This document shows positions 33,816-42,969 of a stretch of 64,000 nucleotides of DNA, piece after piece. The notes beneath the pieces are model-generated. The model saw only the letters and a list, made by a program, of their open reading frames with translations, ran no database searches and was not told the origin of the DNA. A program made the position numbers and the translations under genes. Position 1 is the first letter of the stretch; the number at the start of each line of letters is the position of its first letter. Source of the DNA: Acidimicrobiia bacterium (GTDB lineage: Bacteria > Actinomycetota > Acidimicrobiia > Acidimicrobiales > Poriferisodalaceae); assembly GCA_022827265.1 (NCBI GenBank), contig JAJDTF010000034.1:1-64000 (forward strand), in the 5' to 3' direction.

Positions 33816-34759
33816 CGCTCGCCGCGGTGGTACGGGATCGTCAGCGAGAGCGGCGCCCCCGAACGACTCCGGTTCAGCACCAAGGCCAGGATGGTCAACA
33901 CGAACGGCAGCGCCAGCAGCAATTGGTAGGGCAAGTTGACGTCACTGGCCTGCAGTGCGAGCTGCGTCGCTTCGAGGAAGCCGAACAGCAGCGAGCCCGC
34001 CAGGATCCATGTCGCTCGCCAGTTGCCGAAGATCACGATTGCCAAGGCGATCCATCCCCGCCCGGCGACGATGTCCGGGAAGAACAGGCCCGTGGCCGCC
34101 AGCGAGAGGAACGACCCGCCCACCCCGGCCATCGCGCCCCCGAAGATCACCGCGGCGTACTGCCTCGACGCGATCGGCACACCGCGCATGTCGCACGCTT
34201 CGGGGTTGTGCCCGATGGCACGCAGCTCGAGGCCGTACTTGGTGCGGTTGAGGAACATCCATGTCGTCGGCACCATCAGCAATGCGATGTAGGTGAGCCA
34301 ATGCTGTTCGAACAGGACCTCGCCCACGATGGGGATGCTCGACAGCAGCGGCACCGACACCACTTCGAACTTGTCGACCACCGGGATCTGGATGCTTCCG
34401 CCGGCGGAGTAGACGGAGCGATACCAGAAGAATGCGGCACCGAGACCCAAGATATTGAGCGCCAGCCCCGCCACTACTTGGTTGACTCTGACGGTGACTG
34501 TCATGATCGCCATCAGCAGCGCCAGTGCTCCGCCGCCAGCGGCTGCTCCCAGCAATCCGAGCCACAGACTGCCGGTCTCGTTCGCCGTCACGAAGCCCGC
34601 GAACGCCCCCAACGTCATCGTGCCCTCGATGCTCAGGTTGAGGATCCCGCTGCTTTCTGCCACGAGTTCGCCGGTGGCAGCGATGAGCAGCGGCGTGGCG
34701 ATTTTCAGCGTCGCCACGAAGATGCCCAGGATCACCGAGTACGTGAAGAAGTCACCCAT
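33812..34759 (-). CDS. BMP-type ABC importer, permease 2 (YufQ/NupC-like)
   Basis: A 315-residue permease with about eight to nine helices of the branched-chain/ribose-type fold. LIAATGELVAESSGILNLSIEGTMTLGAF near residue 28 is the conserved signature of the second permease of nucleoside-type importers (Bmp/Nup/Yuf systems). With the other permease it forms the channel. It overlaps the molybdenum enzyme gene and lies 26 bases after the first permease gene. Confidence 0.9.
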   Translation of the reverse strand: MGDFFTYSVILGIFVATLKIATPLLIAATGELVAESSGILNLSIEGTMTLGAFAGFVTANETGSLWLGLLGAAAGGGALALLMAIMTVTVRVNQVVAGLALNILGLGAAFFWYRSVYSAGGSIQIPVVDKFEVVSVPLLSSIPIVGEVLFEQHWLTYIALLMVPTTWMFLNRTKYGLELRAIGHNPEACDMRGVPIASRQYAAVIFGGAMAGVGGSFLSLAATGLFFPDIVAGRGWIALAIVIFGNWRATWILAGSLLFGFLEATQLALQASDVNLPYQLLLALPFVLTILALVLNRSRSGAPLSLTIPYHRGER

Positions 34760-34785
34760 GGCGCTTCACCACGCCCTCGACAGGT

Positions 34786-35943
34786 TCAGTCATGGAGCTG
34801 CCTCCGCCTCCTGAGGCGATAACGGCAGGCCACCGCAGCCAACAAGACCAGGAACAGGGCAACACCCTCGATCACCTCGACCAACGCTGCCGGGATGCCC
34901 GTGCCCACCTGCATCGATGTCGACCCGTTGAGCAAACCGGCAAAGGCGATGGCTACTACCACGACACCCGCTGGATTGAGCCTGGCGACCAGGGCAATGA
35001 TGATGCCCGTGAACCCGATGCCCGCTGCAATGTCGAGCTGCAGCCGGTGGTGCAGCCCCAGCAGCTCGCCGGCGCCTGAGATGCCGGCCAGCGCCCCCGA
35101 GATCGCCATCACGGCGATCACCACTGCGCCGACGTGGATTCCCTTGTACGCGGCGGCGGTGCGGTTCACGCCGACGCCCCGCAGCTCGTAGCCGAGGCTC
35201 GTGCGCTGTACGAGGAAGTAGACGGCGACGGCTGCGAGCAGTGCAATGGCGAATCCCCAGTGGAGCCGGCTGTCGTCGATGAAGCGAGGCAGGAACGTCT
35301 TGGCGTCCATCCGCTCGGTCTGGTAGTAGGGCGTCTTCGGTGATTGCCATGGCCCGGCGAGCAACCACGACAGCCCGTACAGGATCACGAAGTTGAGCAT
35401 GACTGTGGTCAGGATCTCGTTGGTGCCATAGCGGACCAGCAGCACGCTGGCGATCGACGCCCACAGCGCCCCGGCGATTGCACCGCCGACGAACATTGCC
35501 ACGAAGAGCAGTGGCGCCGGCAGCGGCCCGACGAGGGTCGAGACAAAGTACGCACCCATCGCCCCAGCAAAGAACTGTCCCTCGCCGCCGATGTTCCAGA
35601 CTCCGGCACGGAATGCCACCGCAGCAGCCAGACCTGTGAGGATGAGCGGCGTCGCCTGAACCAGCGTCTCCAGCGCCGATTCCACACTGCCGAAGGCGCC
35701 GTCGTACAGGGCGCTGTATGCGTCGGTGGGTGAGACACCGGCGAGGGCGACGAGTCCGCCGATCAGCACGGCGGTGATCGCAAGCGCCGCCACCGTCGCG
35801 TAGAACTCGTGGACGGGACGGGTGTCGAGCCTGCGTTCGAGCCGCAGCCCGCCCGAGCGGGAGAGCATCGCCCCCAAGTTGGGACGGAGATCCCGGCCGT
35901 CGGCGGGATCCTCCGGTGGTGCCTGCGTGGTCGGTTCGCTCAT
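34786..35943 (-). CDS. BMP-type ABC importer, permease 1 (YufP/NupB-like)
   Basis: A 385-residue permease. The conserved block PLILTGLAAAVAFRAGVWNIGGEGQFFAGAMG near residue 95 and YGTNEILTTVMLNF near 165 are typical of the first permease in nucleoside-type importers. About nine to ten helices; Arg-rich C-terminus in the cytoplasm. Its start overlaps the end of the ATPase gene by 4 bases. Confidence 0.9.
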   Translation of the reverse strand: MSEPTTQAPPEDPADGRDLRPNLGAMLSRSGGLRLERRLDTRPVHEFYATVAALAITAVLIGGLVALAGVSPTDAYSALYDGAFGSVESALETLVQATPLILTGLAAAVAFRAGVWNIGGEGQFFAGAMGAYFVSTLVGPLPAPLLFVAMFVGGAIAGALWASIASVLLVRYGTNEILTTVMLNFVILYGLSWLLAGPWQSPKTPYYQTERMDAKTFLPRFIDDSRLHWGFAIALLAAVAVYFLVQRTSLGYELRGVGVNRTAAAYKGIHVGAVVIAVMAISGALAGISGAGELLGLHHRLQLDIAAGIGFTGIIIALVARLNPAGVVVVAIAFAGLLNGSTSMQVGTGIPAALVEVIEGVALFLVLLAAVACRYRLRRRRQLHD

Positions 35944-37496
35944 GGTGCAGCGGTCGTGCTCGCGTCTGCGCCGCTGGCGCCGGCCATGTGCATGCCGATC
36001 TCTTCGAGCGTGGTGTCCTCGGGTTCGGTGACCGCGACGATGCGCCCGTCGTAGATGACGGCGATCCGATCAGACAGCTGGAAGATCTCGTCGAGATCCT
36101 CCGAGAGCAGCAGCAGTCCGGCCCCGCGGTCGCGTTCTTGCACCAAGCGACGGCGGACGTACTCGCTGGCGGCAATGTCCAGACCGCGGGTGGGCTGATG
36201 AACCACGATGAGCCGGGGATCGCCCGACAGCTCCCGCGCCATGATGATCTTCTGCAGGTTCCCGCCCGACAACGTCCGCGTTTTCTGGGTAGCGGACGGG
36301 GTCTTGATCTCGAAGCGCTCGATGGACTCCTCGGCGAACGAGTCGATCCGGTTGCGGCTGAGGAAGCCCGCCCGCGCGAATCGCTGGTCTCGTTGGTCAC
36401 CCAGCACCAGGTTCTCCTTGACGCTGAAGTCCATCATCAGGCCTTGGTTGATGCGATCGCCGGGAACGCTGGCGACACCGAGCTCGGCGATCCGGTGGGG
36501 CGGGCTGTCGGTGACGTCGGTGCCCGCGATGCGAATGGTGCCGGTGTCAGGGTGTCGCACCCCGATCACAGCGTCGAACAGGGCGTTCTGGCCGTTGCCC
36601 GACACACCGGCCACACCGACGATCTCACCTGCACCGACCGTGACGGACAACCCGTCGAGCGAGCCGCGGCCGGTATCGGATACCAGGTGGACATCACTCA
36701 CCTCGAGCACGGGATCGCCCGGGTCGCGTCGGTGCTTGTCCACTTGGAGCAGCACATCGCGCCCGACCATCATCCGCGCGAGATCCCGCTGATCCACATC
36801 GCCAGTGTTGACCGTTCCCACGACCTCCCCGCGTCGCAGCACGGTGACGCGGTCGGACAGCTCCATGACCTCCTTCAGCTTGTGCGTGATGAGGATGATG
36901 GTGAGCCCGTCGTCGCGCATCCGGCGCAGAATGCGGAAGAGCTCTTCGACACCCTGGGGTGTCAGCACCGCGGTGGGCTCATCAAGGATCAGGATCTCGA
37001 CCCCGAAGTAGAGCGTCTTGAAGATCTCCACCCATTGCTGCTCGCCCACCGAGAGCCGGCCCACCTCGGCATCGGGGTCGATCTCGACGTCGTAGTCGGC
37101 GAAGAAATCGTCAAGACGACTCCTCGCCTCGGACAGATCAAGCCACTGCTTGGCCTGAGTGCCGATGACCACGTTCTCGATGACCGACATCGGTGGCACC
37201 AGCTCAAAGTGCTGGTGGACCATCCCGATCCCGGCCTCGATGGCGTCACGAGGTGAGCTCAGCTCAAGCTGTTGCCCGTGCAGCAGCACACGGCCCTCGT
37301 CGGGCCGGTAGACGCCGTAGAGGATGTCGGCCAGCGTGGTCTTGCCCGCGCCGTTCTCGCCGAGCAGGCAGTGGATCTCGGCTCTGCGTATCTCCACGCT
37401 GACCGCGTCGTTGGCAACCACGCCGGGGAAGTGCTTCGAAACCTCGTCAACGATGAGGATCGGCTCCCCCGGCGCGGTCGCGTCGGCTGTCGTCAC
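35940..37496 (-). CDS. BMP-type ABC importer, double ATPase subunit (YufO/NupA-like)
   Basis: A 518-residue protein with two fused ABC domains. Domain 1 has an intact Walker A (GENGAGKTT), a variant signature (LSVGEQQ) and Walker B (ILILDEPTAVLTP). Domain 2 has the family-typical altered Walker A (GVSGNGQNA) and LSGGNLQK. This asymmetric layout marks sugar/nucleoside importers. Start is a GTG at 37496. Next to it lies the substrate-binding lipoprotein gene. Confidence 0.92.
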   Translation of the reverse strand: MTTADATAPGEPILIVDEVSKHFPGVVANDAVSVEIRRAEIHCLLGENGAGKTTLADILYGVYRPDEGRVLLHGQQLELSSPRDAIEAGIGMVHQHFELVPPMSVIENVVIGTQAKQWLDLSEARSRLDDFFADYDVEIDPDAEVGRLSVGEQQWVEIFKTLYFGVEILILDEPTAVLTPQGVEELFRILRRMRDDGLTIILITHKLKEVMELSDRVTVLRRGEVVGTVNTGDVDQRDLARMMVGRDVLLQVDKHRRDPGDPVLEVSDVHLVSDTGRGSLDGLSVTVGAGEIVGVAGVSGNGQNALFDAVIGVRHPDTGTIRIAGTDVTDSPPHRIAELGVASVPGDRINQGLMMDFSVKENLVLGDQRDQRFARAGFLSRNRIDSFAEESIERFEIKTPSATQKTRTLSGGNLQKIIMARELSGDPRLIVVHQPTRGLDIAASEYVRRRLVQERDRGAGLLLLSEDLDEIFQLSDRIAVIYDGRIVAVTEPEDTTLEEIGMHMAGASGADASTTAAP

Positions 37497-37549
37497 TCCG
37501 GATTGCTCGTGATCTCTGCCGCTTCAGCCCTGGCTGTTCGTCTCGCGAC

Positions 37550-38629
37550 TCACGAAGGCGAGTCGAGAACGAGCGGAATGGTCAAGTCGCCGGCGAGGAT
37601 CGCCGCCTCCGCCTCTTCGACGGCTGCTACGACATCGGCGGGCACAGCGTCGCTGATGGCACCGAGCGCCGAGCCGCCGTCACGCATCGACTGGTAGACG
37701 ATGCGCTCGCCAGGAGCGTTGTAGGCCGTTCCTTCGGTGTGGTACGCGTACCACGCATCCACCAGATCATTGATGGCCGCGTCCCACTGCGCCACAGCGC
37801 TCGTGAGCACGATGTCTGAGAGCCCGAGCTGGTCGGTGAAGTGCCCGATGGCCCGCACATTGCCTGCTTCCTCGGCAGCTGCGAACGGGCCGAACCGCTC
37901 GGCGTAGACGATGTCGGCGCCGGCATCGATCTGTGCGGCAGCGGCATTGGCACCGGTCGCCGGGTCGAACCAGCTCTCGATGTAGGTCACGCCGGCGATC
38001 TCTACATCAGGATTGACCGACCTCGCGCCGTCGAAGAATGCGTTGAGCGGGCCGTTCACGTTGGGGAACGGGAAGGCCGCTACGGCGCTGAGCTTGTTCG
38101 TCTCGGTCATCATGCCGGCGATGATGCCTGCGAGGTAGGCCGGTTCGTGGATGAACACGTCGATCCAGTAGGCATTGGTGCCGCCGACGTGGTCATCGTT
38201 GCCCGAGCCGGAGTAGGCGAACAGCATGTCGGGGTAGTCGCCCTGCACTGCTTGCACGCCGTCCACGTAGGTGCTGTGGGCCACGATCATCTCGTACTTG
38301 CCCTGCTGGGCGAGATCTCGGATGACCCGCTCACCGTCGGCGTAGGCGATCTCCTCGAAGGTGTCAAGCGTCATCGTGAGGCCGTGAGGCTGGCTCTCGA
38401 TGACCCGGTTCATGCTGTCGATGAAGGTGGCGTACCAGCCTTCTTCCTTGGTGCCGAGCAGGATCATCGCTACGTCGAGCTCGGTCGGCGTCTCGTCGGC
38501 GGGCGCCGCGGTTGTCGCCGGCGCTGGTGCCGCCGTGTCGGCGGTTTCCCCATCGTCGTCGCTGCCGCAGGCTGCCACCGACGCAACGATGGCCAGAGCG
38601 ATCAGGACTCGAATCAACACTTTGCGCAT
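37550..38629 (-). CDS. BMP-family substrate-binding lipoprotein
   Basis: A 359-residue lipoprotein of the basic membrane protein/PnrA family. The signal sequence ends in the lipobox ASVAAC; a Thr/Ala/Pro linker follows. Residues such as TKEEGWYATFIDSMNR near 60, FAYSGSGND near 130 and AYLAGIIAGMMTETNK near 155 match the family, whose known members bind purine nucleosides. Others bind different small molecules. A GGGGAGG precedes both the ATG at 38629 and one at 38638; the former has the better spacing. Probably first of the importer genes to be transcribed. Confidence 0.9.
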   Translation of the reverse strand: MRKVLIRVLIALAIVASVAACGSDDDGETADTAAPAPATTAAPADETPTELDVAMILLGTKEEGWYATFIDSMNRVIESQPHGLTMTLDTFEEIAYADGERVIRDLAQQGKYEMIVAHSTYVDGVQAVQGDYPDMLFAYSGSGNDDHVGGTNAYWIDVFIHEPAYLAGIIAGMMTETNKLSAVAAFPFPNVNGPLNAFFDGARSVNPDVEIAGVTYIESWFDPATGANAAAAQIDAGADIVYAERFGPFAAAEEAGNVRAIGHFTDQLGLSDIVLTSAVAQWDAAINDLVDAWYAYHTEGTAYNAPGERIVYQSMRDGGSALGAISDAVPADVVAAVEEAEAAILAGDLTIPLVLDSPS

Positions 38630-38806
38630 GTCAGACATTCCCTCCCCAGGGTGGACACCGTCGTGCCGTCGATCAGGTCTCTGACCCACGGAGCAGTTGT
38701 GCCGCACTTCGTCATGAGGGAGCCAAGACTGCCTCCCTCATGCGAACCCTAGTCCGCTGCAATATGGGGCATCCGCGCCGTCGGGATTCGAGCCGTAGAG
38801 ACTCGA

Positions 38807-39559
38807 TCAGTTGAAGCCAGAGCCGCCATTGACCCAGATGTTCTGTCCCGTGACGAAGTCGGACAGCGGGCTCATCAGGTAGATCAGCGTGCCGACCATG
38901 TCCTCGGGAACCTGAGTGCGCGAAAAGGCACGCCGTGCGCGGATGGCGACATCCACCTCGGGCTGGACGCTGGAGTACTGCTCGTCGTGAGGGATGTAGT
39001 CGGGCGTCAATGTGTTGACCGCTATGCCATGGGGACCCAGTTCCCGTGCCATCGCGCGGGTGAGTCCCCAGATCGCTGACTTTGACGAGACGTAGTGCAG
39101 GAAACGTGGCGTACCGTCATTCACCGTCATCGAGGCAATGTTGACGATCTTGCCGCTCTGCTGGGCCTTCATCGTGGGCGCCACCGCCCTTGAGCAGAGC
39201 CACGTGCCCTTGACGTTGACGGCGAAGCAGAGGTCCCACTCGTCGGGCGAAACGTCTTCCATGAGAGAGCGCGTCGCCGCCATGTAGAACGCCGCATTGT
39301 TGACAAGTCCGTCAATGCGGCCGTACGTCGCCACGGCGCTGGCAGCCATCTCCTCGGTCTGGGCTGCATCTGAGACATCGACCCGCAGCGCCATTGCCTC
39401 GCCGCCCAGCGACATGATCTCGTCGGCCGTCTCGCCGGCATCTGACAGATCCGCCGCGACGACCGTCGCCCCGTGCTCGGCGAGGCCTCGGCAGTAAGCC
39501 CGTCCGATGCCCTTCGCGCCACCGGTCACGATGACCACTCGCCCGTCGAGCATTCCCAT
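38807..39559 (-). CDS. Short-chain dehydrogenase/reductase (SDR)
   Basis: A 250-residue classical SDR. The cofactor motif is TGGAKGIG near residue 12, NNAA near 88, the catalytic set includes NIASM (Ser) and HYVSSK (Tyr, Lys) near 153. Asp in ADLSD after the second strand suggests NAD preference. It would oxidise an alcohol or reduce a ketone in the pathway. The ATG at 39559 has a GGAGGTG ribosome-binding site. It sits between the importer and the first Rieske oxygenase. Confidence 0.9.
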   Translation of the reverse strand: MGMLDGRVVIVTGGAKGIGRAYCRGLAEHGATVVAADLSDAGETADEIMSLGGEAMALRVDVSDAAQTEEMAASAVATYGRIDGLVNNAAFYMAATRSLMEDVSPDEWDLCFAVNVKGTWLCSRAVAPTMKAQQSGKIVNIASMTVNDGTPRFLHYVSSKSAIWGLTRAMARELGPHGIAVNTLTPDYIPHDEQYSSVQPEVDVAIRARRAFSRTQVPEDMVGTLIYLMSPLSDFVTGQNIWVNGGSGFN

Positions 39560-39585
39560 GAGGCACCTCCTCGTCGCCGGAGAAC

Positions 39586-40638
39586 TCAGTTGGGCTCGAA
39601 CTCGCCGGCCAGCTCGAAGAGCCACTTACGGTAGGCCAGCGTCACGTCGTCAGCGACCTTCACGTACATCTCCGCGCTGAGCCGGTCGGGCAGGTGCTCC
39701 GGCCACTGCGATTCCACCACAGGCTGGTCCTGCGCCAGCACCAAGTGCTCGAACTCCAGCAGGAAGTCCATGTCGTCGTCGGTCGGTGCGAAATCGGCGC
39801 CGATGTGCCAGAAGTTGCGGCAGGTAGCGGGACCGGTGGGCGCGGTCACCATGTACAACGCGTAGCGCCTGCCGTTGGGAAAGGTGCGCACCAGCTCGAT
39901 CGACCCGGGAACGGTCAGCCGGTACCAGTTGCGTACCGCCATTGTCACGTCTTCGATGCCCAGCAGTTCCTTCATGCGGTCGACGTTCGGCTCGACGAAC
40001 ACCTTCTCGAATCGAAGTGCCCCGTCCTCGCGCCACACGTCGTGCTGGTCGATGTGCGCCTTGTCTCTCGTGCCGAGGATGTTCTCGTGCACGAACGGGA
40101 AATGGGAGAAATCAACGAAGTTCTCTAGGCGTCGAGGCGAGCTCGTGGCCCAGTCGTAGTGGTCGGGAGTCAGCCATCGCATCGTCGGGTCGTCCCACTC
40201 GTCGATGCCCGGCGGATCGCCCCACGGCTGACCGGTGAGACTGACCCACACCATGCCCGCCCGCTCTTGGCAGAGATAGCGGAGGAGGCTCGCCTGCAAC
40301 ACCCCGTTCAGCTCGGGGCGCGAGGGGATCGAGACCAGACTGCCATCCATGTTGTAAGCCCAGCCGTGGTATGGGCAGTGGATGCAGCCTGATTCGACCC
40401 AGCCGAGCGACGGGGCGGCACCCTTGTGGCGGCACACATCCATGAATGCTCGGACCTCGCCTTCATGGCGCACCACCAGGATGCGCTCGCCGAGCAGGCG
40501 GCCTGAGATCATCGCGCCTTCGGCCACGTCCCGGGAGTAGGCCACGGGATGCCAGAAGTGCCTCATCGCCCGGTACCACGTCGAGTCTCGCTCCGGGACG
40601 AACGGATCGACGACTTCGTCAAGCGGGGTAGTTGACAC
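39586..40638 (-). CDS. Rieske [2Fe-2S] non-heme iron oxygenase, alpha subunit
   Basis: A 350-residue oxygenase, paralogue of the one at 28645. Rieske ligands are C69-x-H71 (CRHKG) and C88-x2-H91 (CPYHGW). The iron site is NFVDFSHFPFVHENILG near residue 170. The GTG at 40638 with GGAGG in front is a better start than the ATG at 40749. As first gene of the minus-strand array it may catalyse the first or last oxidative step. Such single-component-type oxygenases remove O- or N-methyl groups or hydroxylate rings; which applies here cannot be read from sequence alone. Confidence 0.92.
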   Translation of the reverse strand: MSTTPLDEVVDPFVPERDSTWYRAMRHFWHPVAYSRDVAEGAMISGRLLGERILVVRHEGEVRAFMDVCRHKGAAPSLGWVESGCIHCPYHGWAYNMDGSLVSIPSRPELNGVLQASLLRYLCQERAGMVWVSLTGQPWGDPPGIDEWDDPTMRWLTPDHYDWATSSPRRLENFVDFSHFPFVHENILGTRDKAHIDQHDVWREDGALRFEKVFVEPNVDRMKELLGIEDVTMAVRNWYRLTVPGSIELVRTFPNGRRYALYMVTAPTGPATCRNFWHIGADFAPTDDDMDFLLEFEHLVLAQDQPVVESQWPEHLPDRLSAEMYVKVADDVTLAYRKWLFELAGEFEPN

Positions 40639-40723
40639 GAGCGATCCTCCGCCTTGGCCTTGGCATGAAGCCCTCGGCGCGAACGTATCGCCCCGGTTGC
40701 TCACCTGTGGCAACCGCGCGAGC

Positions 40724-41563
40724 ATGCCGCCCATGGATCCCGTACGCACATCGAATGAGGTCCGGCATATCTACTCGAGCGGTGCAGAGGGCAACCGCAT
40801 CCACGGTCTGGACTTTGGCGGCGATGGTCGAACGCTGATCTGCCTCCACGGCGTCACCGGAAATGCCTGGAACTGGCACGCGGTGGCGCAGGGCTTGCTG
40901 GGGTGCCGGCGCGTGCTGGCGCTCGACTTCCGGGGGTACGGCGAGAGCCAGTGGTCGTCGGAGCACCGGTACACCACTGCAGATCACGTCGCCGATCTCA
41001 CTCATGTCGTCAAGTGGCTGTCAACGGATGAGCCCGTCGATCTTGCCGGTTCATCTTGGGGCGCCCTGGTTGCGATGCAATACGCCGCCGACCACCCCCA
41101 TGCCGTCGGAAGGCTGGCAGTCATCGATGTGGAGCCGTCGTTCGAGCAGGGCGAAACCGAGCTGTTCCCCCGCCCGACGCATCACGAGGATCACCCAGAC
41201 GTGTGCGCGGCGGTGGAGCGCGCGTACCCCAATGCGCCCGTCGAGATGGTCGAGATCGTGGCCTCGACATGCTTCGGCCCCGCACCGGACGGTCAGCTCG
41301 TGCCCAAGCACGACCCCTTCTTCTTCGAGCGCTGGCCCTTCCGCTCCGACGACCATTGGCACCGGCTGGCTGAATTGGCGATGCCGGTGCAGTTTGTCCA
41401 TGCCGCCGACAGCTTCGTCCGGGCGGAGGTGATGGCCGAGATGGACCGGCTCACAGCCAACTCGCAGTTGGCGAGCGTCGCTGCGACCACCCACGTCATT
41501 CCGGTGGACAACCCCGCCGGCCTGCTCGACGTGCTGCTCCCGTTTCTGAGTGATTCGGGCTAG
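40724..41563 (+). CDS. Alpha/beta hydrolase
   Basis: A 279-residue alpha/beta hydrolase of the epoxide hydrolase/C-C hydrolase type. Visible are LHGVTGNAWNWHAVA (oxyanion loop), DFRGYGES, the nucleophile elbow GSSWGAL near residue 107, and a C-terminal His region (TTHVIPVDNPAG). Nucleophile is probably Ser in S-S-W-G. Several ATG codons are possible (40724, 40733); no strong ribosome-binding site. Divergent from the Rieske gene, so it may belong to the same catabolic locus. Confidence 0.85.
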   Translation: MPPMDPVRTSNEVRHIYSSGAEGNRIHGLDFGGDGRTLICLHGVTGNAWNWHAVAQGLLGCRRVLALDFRGYGESQWSSEHRYTTADHVADLTHVVKWLSTDEPVDLAGSSWGALVAMQYAADHPHAVGRLAVIDVEPSFEQGETELFPRPTHHEDHPDVCAAVERAYPNAPVEMVEIVASTCFGPAPDGQLVPKHDPFFFERWPFRSDDHWHRLAELAMPVQFVHAADSFVRAEVMAEMDRLTANSQLASVAATTHVIPVDNPAGLLDVLLPFLSDSG

Positions 41564-41619
41564 CGCCAGTTGGCGGGCCCGCAGGGCAACGCTGATCGCG
41601 TCGCTCTCGACGTGGCGGG

Positions 41620-42417
41620 TCAGTCGGAATAAAGGACCCGGAGCCCCCGGCTGACGGCCGGGCCGACCACGGTGTTGTGGTTCTCGTCGGGAAAGACATG
41701 CCAGGTCAGATCAATGTTGCGGTAGCCGCGGGCAGAGAATTGATCGTGGAATTTGGCCTGGGGCGAGTACTCGTCGGTCTCGTTCTCGCCCATCGACATG
41801 AAGATCTTCACCTTGGGATCGCCGCCCGCCTCGGCGTGCTCGGCTTCGCGCCGGAACATGACCCCCTCGCCTGATTCTTCTCGGTCCCACCACACCGATG
41901 GGCTGGCCAGCAGGTAGCGGGCGAACATGTCGGGCGCGTTGAACAGCACGTGCAGGCCGAACAGCGCCGTGAATGAGTGGCCCACGTAGGTCGTCTCGCC
42001 GACGTGGTATCGCTCTCGCAGCAGCGGCATCACGTCACTGGCGAGCCACTGGCGGAAGGGCTCGGCTTGGCCGGTCTCGGCGGCGGGCACCCGGATGCCG
42101 GTCATCGGCGGCGCCTCCGCCGGCGTCACCGTGTAATCGACCGCACGCAGGTCGAGCATCTCGCGCATGTCGGCTGTGTCGTGCGCGATGCCGGCCACCA
42201 CGCAGCGCGGCGTCTCCCGCGACATCGACAGGATCCTGGTGGTGTCCACTGCCGTGCCGAACGTCCACGGCGCATCGCAGCAGACGACCAGCGGATAGGG
42301 GTCGGTCGCGTCGGGCCGGTAGCCCATCGGCAATGCCACCCACACCTGGTAGCTCCGATCGGCGTCGGCACGATGAAGGATGTGCGTGTCGATTGGCCAG
42401 GCGCCCGGGTCAGCCAC
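41620..42417 (-). CDS. Esterase D/BesA-like alpha/beta hydrolase
   Basis: A 265-residue hydrolase related to the putative esterase (esterase D, enterochelin esterase) group. The start (YQVWVALPMGYRPDATDPYPLVVCCDAPWTFG) and the nucleophile elbow VGHSFTALFGLHVLF near residue 145 match; the end FPDENHNTV carries the His. Substrate unknown. Its 3' end is convergent with the alpha/beta hydrolase gene; upstream lies the duplicated methyltransferase tail. Confidence 0.82.
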   Translation of the reverse strand: MADPGAWPIDTHILHRADADRSYQVWVALPMGYRPDATDPYPLVVCCDAPWTFGTAVDTTRILSMSRETPRCVVAGIAHDTADMREMLDLRAVDYTVTPAEAPPMTGIRVPAAETGQAEPFRQWLASDVMPLLRERYHVGETTYVGHSFTALFGLHVLFNAPDMFARYLLASPSVWWDREESGEGVMFRREAEHAEAGGDPKVKIFMSMGENETDEYSPQAKFHDQFSARGYRNIDLTWHVFPDENHNTVVGPAVSRGLRVLYSD

Positions 42418-42440
42418 GGCGGCGATGCTATTGCGGAGGG

Positions 42441-42540
42441 CTACAGCTTGTGGCTGATCATCGTCAGGCCGTCGCCGATCGGCAGCATCACGCTGCTGGC
42501 CCGGCTGTCCGCTGGGCCATGGCGATTCAGGGTGCGCTCA
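42441..42540 (-). pseudogene. Orphan 3' end of an O-methyltransferase gene
   Basis: The last 30 or so codons before a TAG at 42441-42443 spell RASSVMLPIGDGLTMISHKL, matching codon by codon the end of the complete O-methyltransferase gene at 43315 (RASSVMLPIGDGLTMISRRL). Several differences are silent, so this is the tail of a related allele rather than chance. No 5' part remains: the vapC gene begins where the match fades. Confidence 0.8.
42453..42490. repeat. Left 38-bp direct repeat flanking the vapBC module
   Basis: Differs at one base from 43334-43371, in the same orientation. The two copies bracket the toxin-antitoxin module and both lie in methyltransferase 3' sequence. Confidence 0.85.
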
Positions 42541-42969
42541 CCACAGCAGCGTGAGACCCTCGGCCACCGCAGCGTCGTTGAGTTGCGTGTCAAAGCAGCC
42601 GAATGGACAGTTGCCGAGGACGCGGGCGGCGGCCAGCGCCGAGGCAAGCTGTACGGCGTCATAGGCGCGCAGAGGGTGACGGGCCACCAAGCTGACTGCG
42701 TCGCGCAGTATGTCCTTGCCCGCCTCGATGAGGACGGCATCGCTCTCCGGGAGGGATGCGCCGATGTCGGTCAAGAATCGTTGGCTCAGGATCTGAGCGT
42801 CAGATGCGGAGATCTGGCCGACACGGTGCTTGCGCCACAACGCTGCTGGGACTTCGACGGCAGCCAGATCGCTGGCTATCAGCGGTGCCGCGACCGCTTG
42901 CACCAGCTCGCTGCCCGACTCATCGGCGTAGCGCTTGACGAGAGCGGACGAATCCAGAAACGCTGTCAC
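42538..42969 (-). CDS. vapC: VapC-type PIN-domain toxin
   Basis: A 143-residue PIN ribonuclease: Asp in AFLDSSALVKRY, Glu in AAVEVPAALW, Asp in RAYDAVQLASAL and Asp in CFDTQLN. The pattern is the common VapC of the DSSALVKRY type. It overlaps the antitoxin gene by four bases. Its 3' end adjoins an orphan methyltransferase tail, so the module appears inserted. Confidence 0.9.
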   Translation of the reverse strand: MTAFLDSSALVKRYADESGSELVQAVAAPLIASDLAAVEVPAALWRKHRVGQISASDAQILSQRFLTDIGASLPESDAVLIEAGKDILRDAVSLVARHPLRAYDAVQLASALAAARVLGNCPFGCFDTQLNDAAVAEGLTLLW

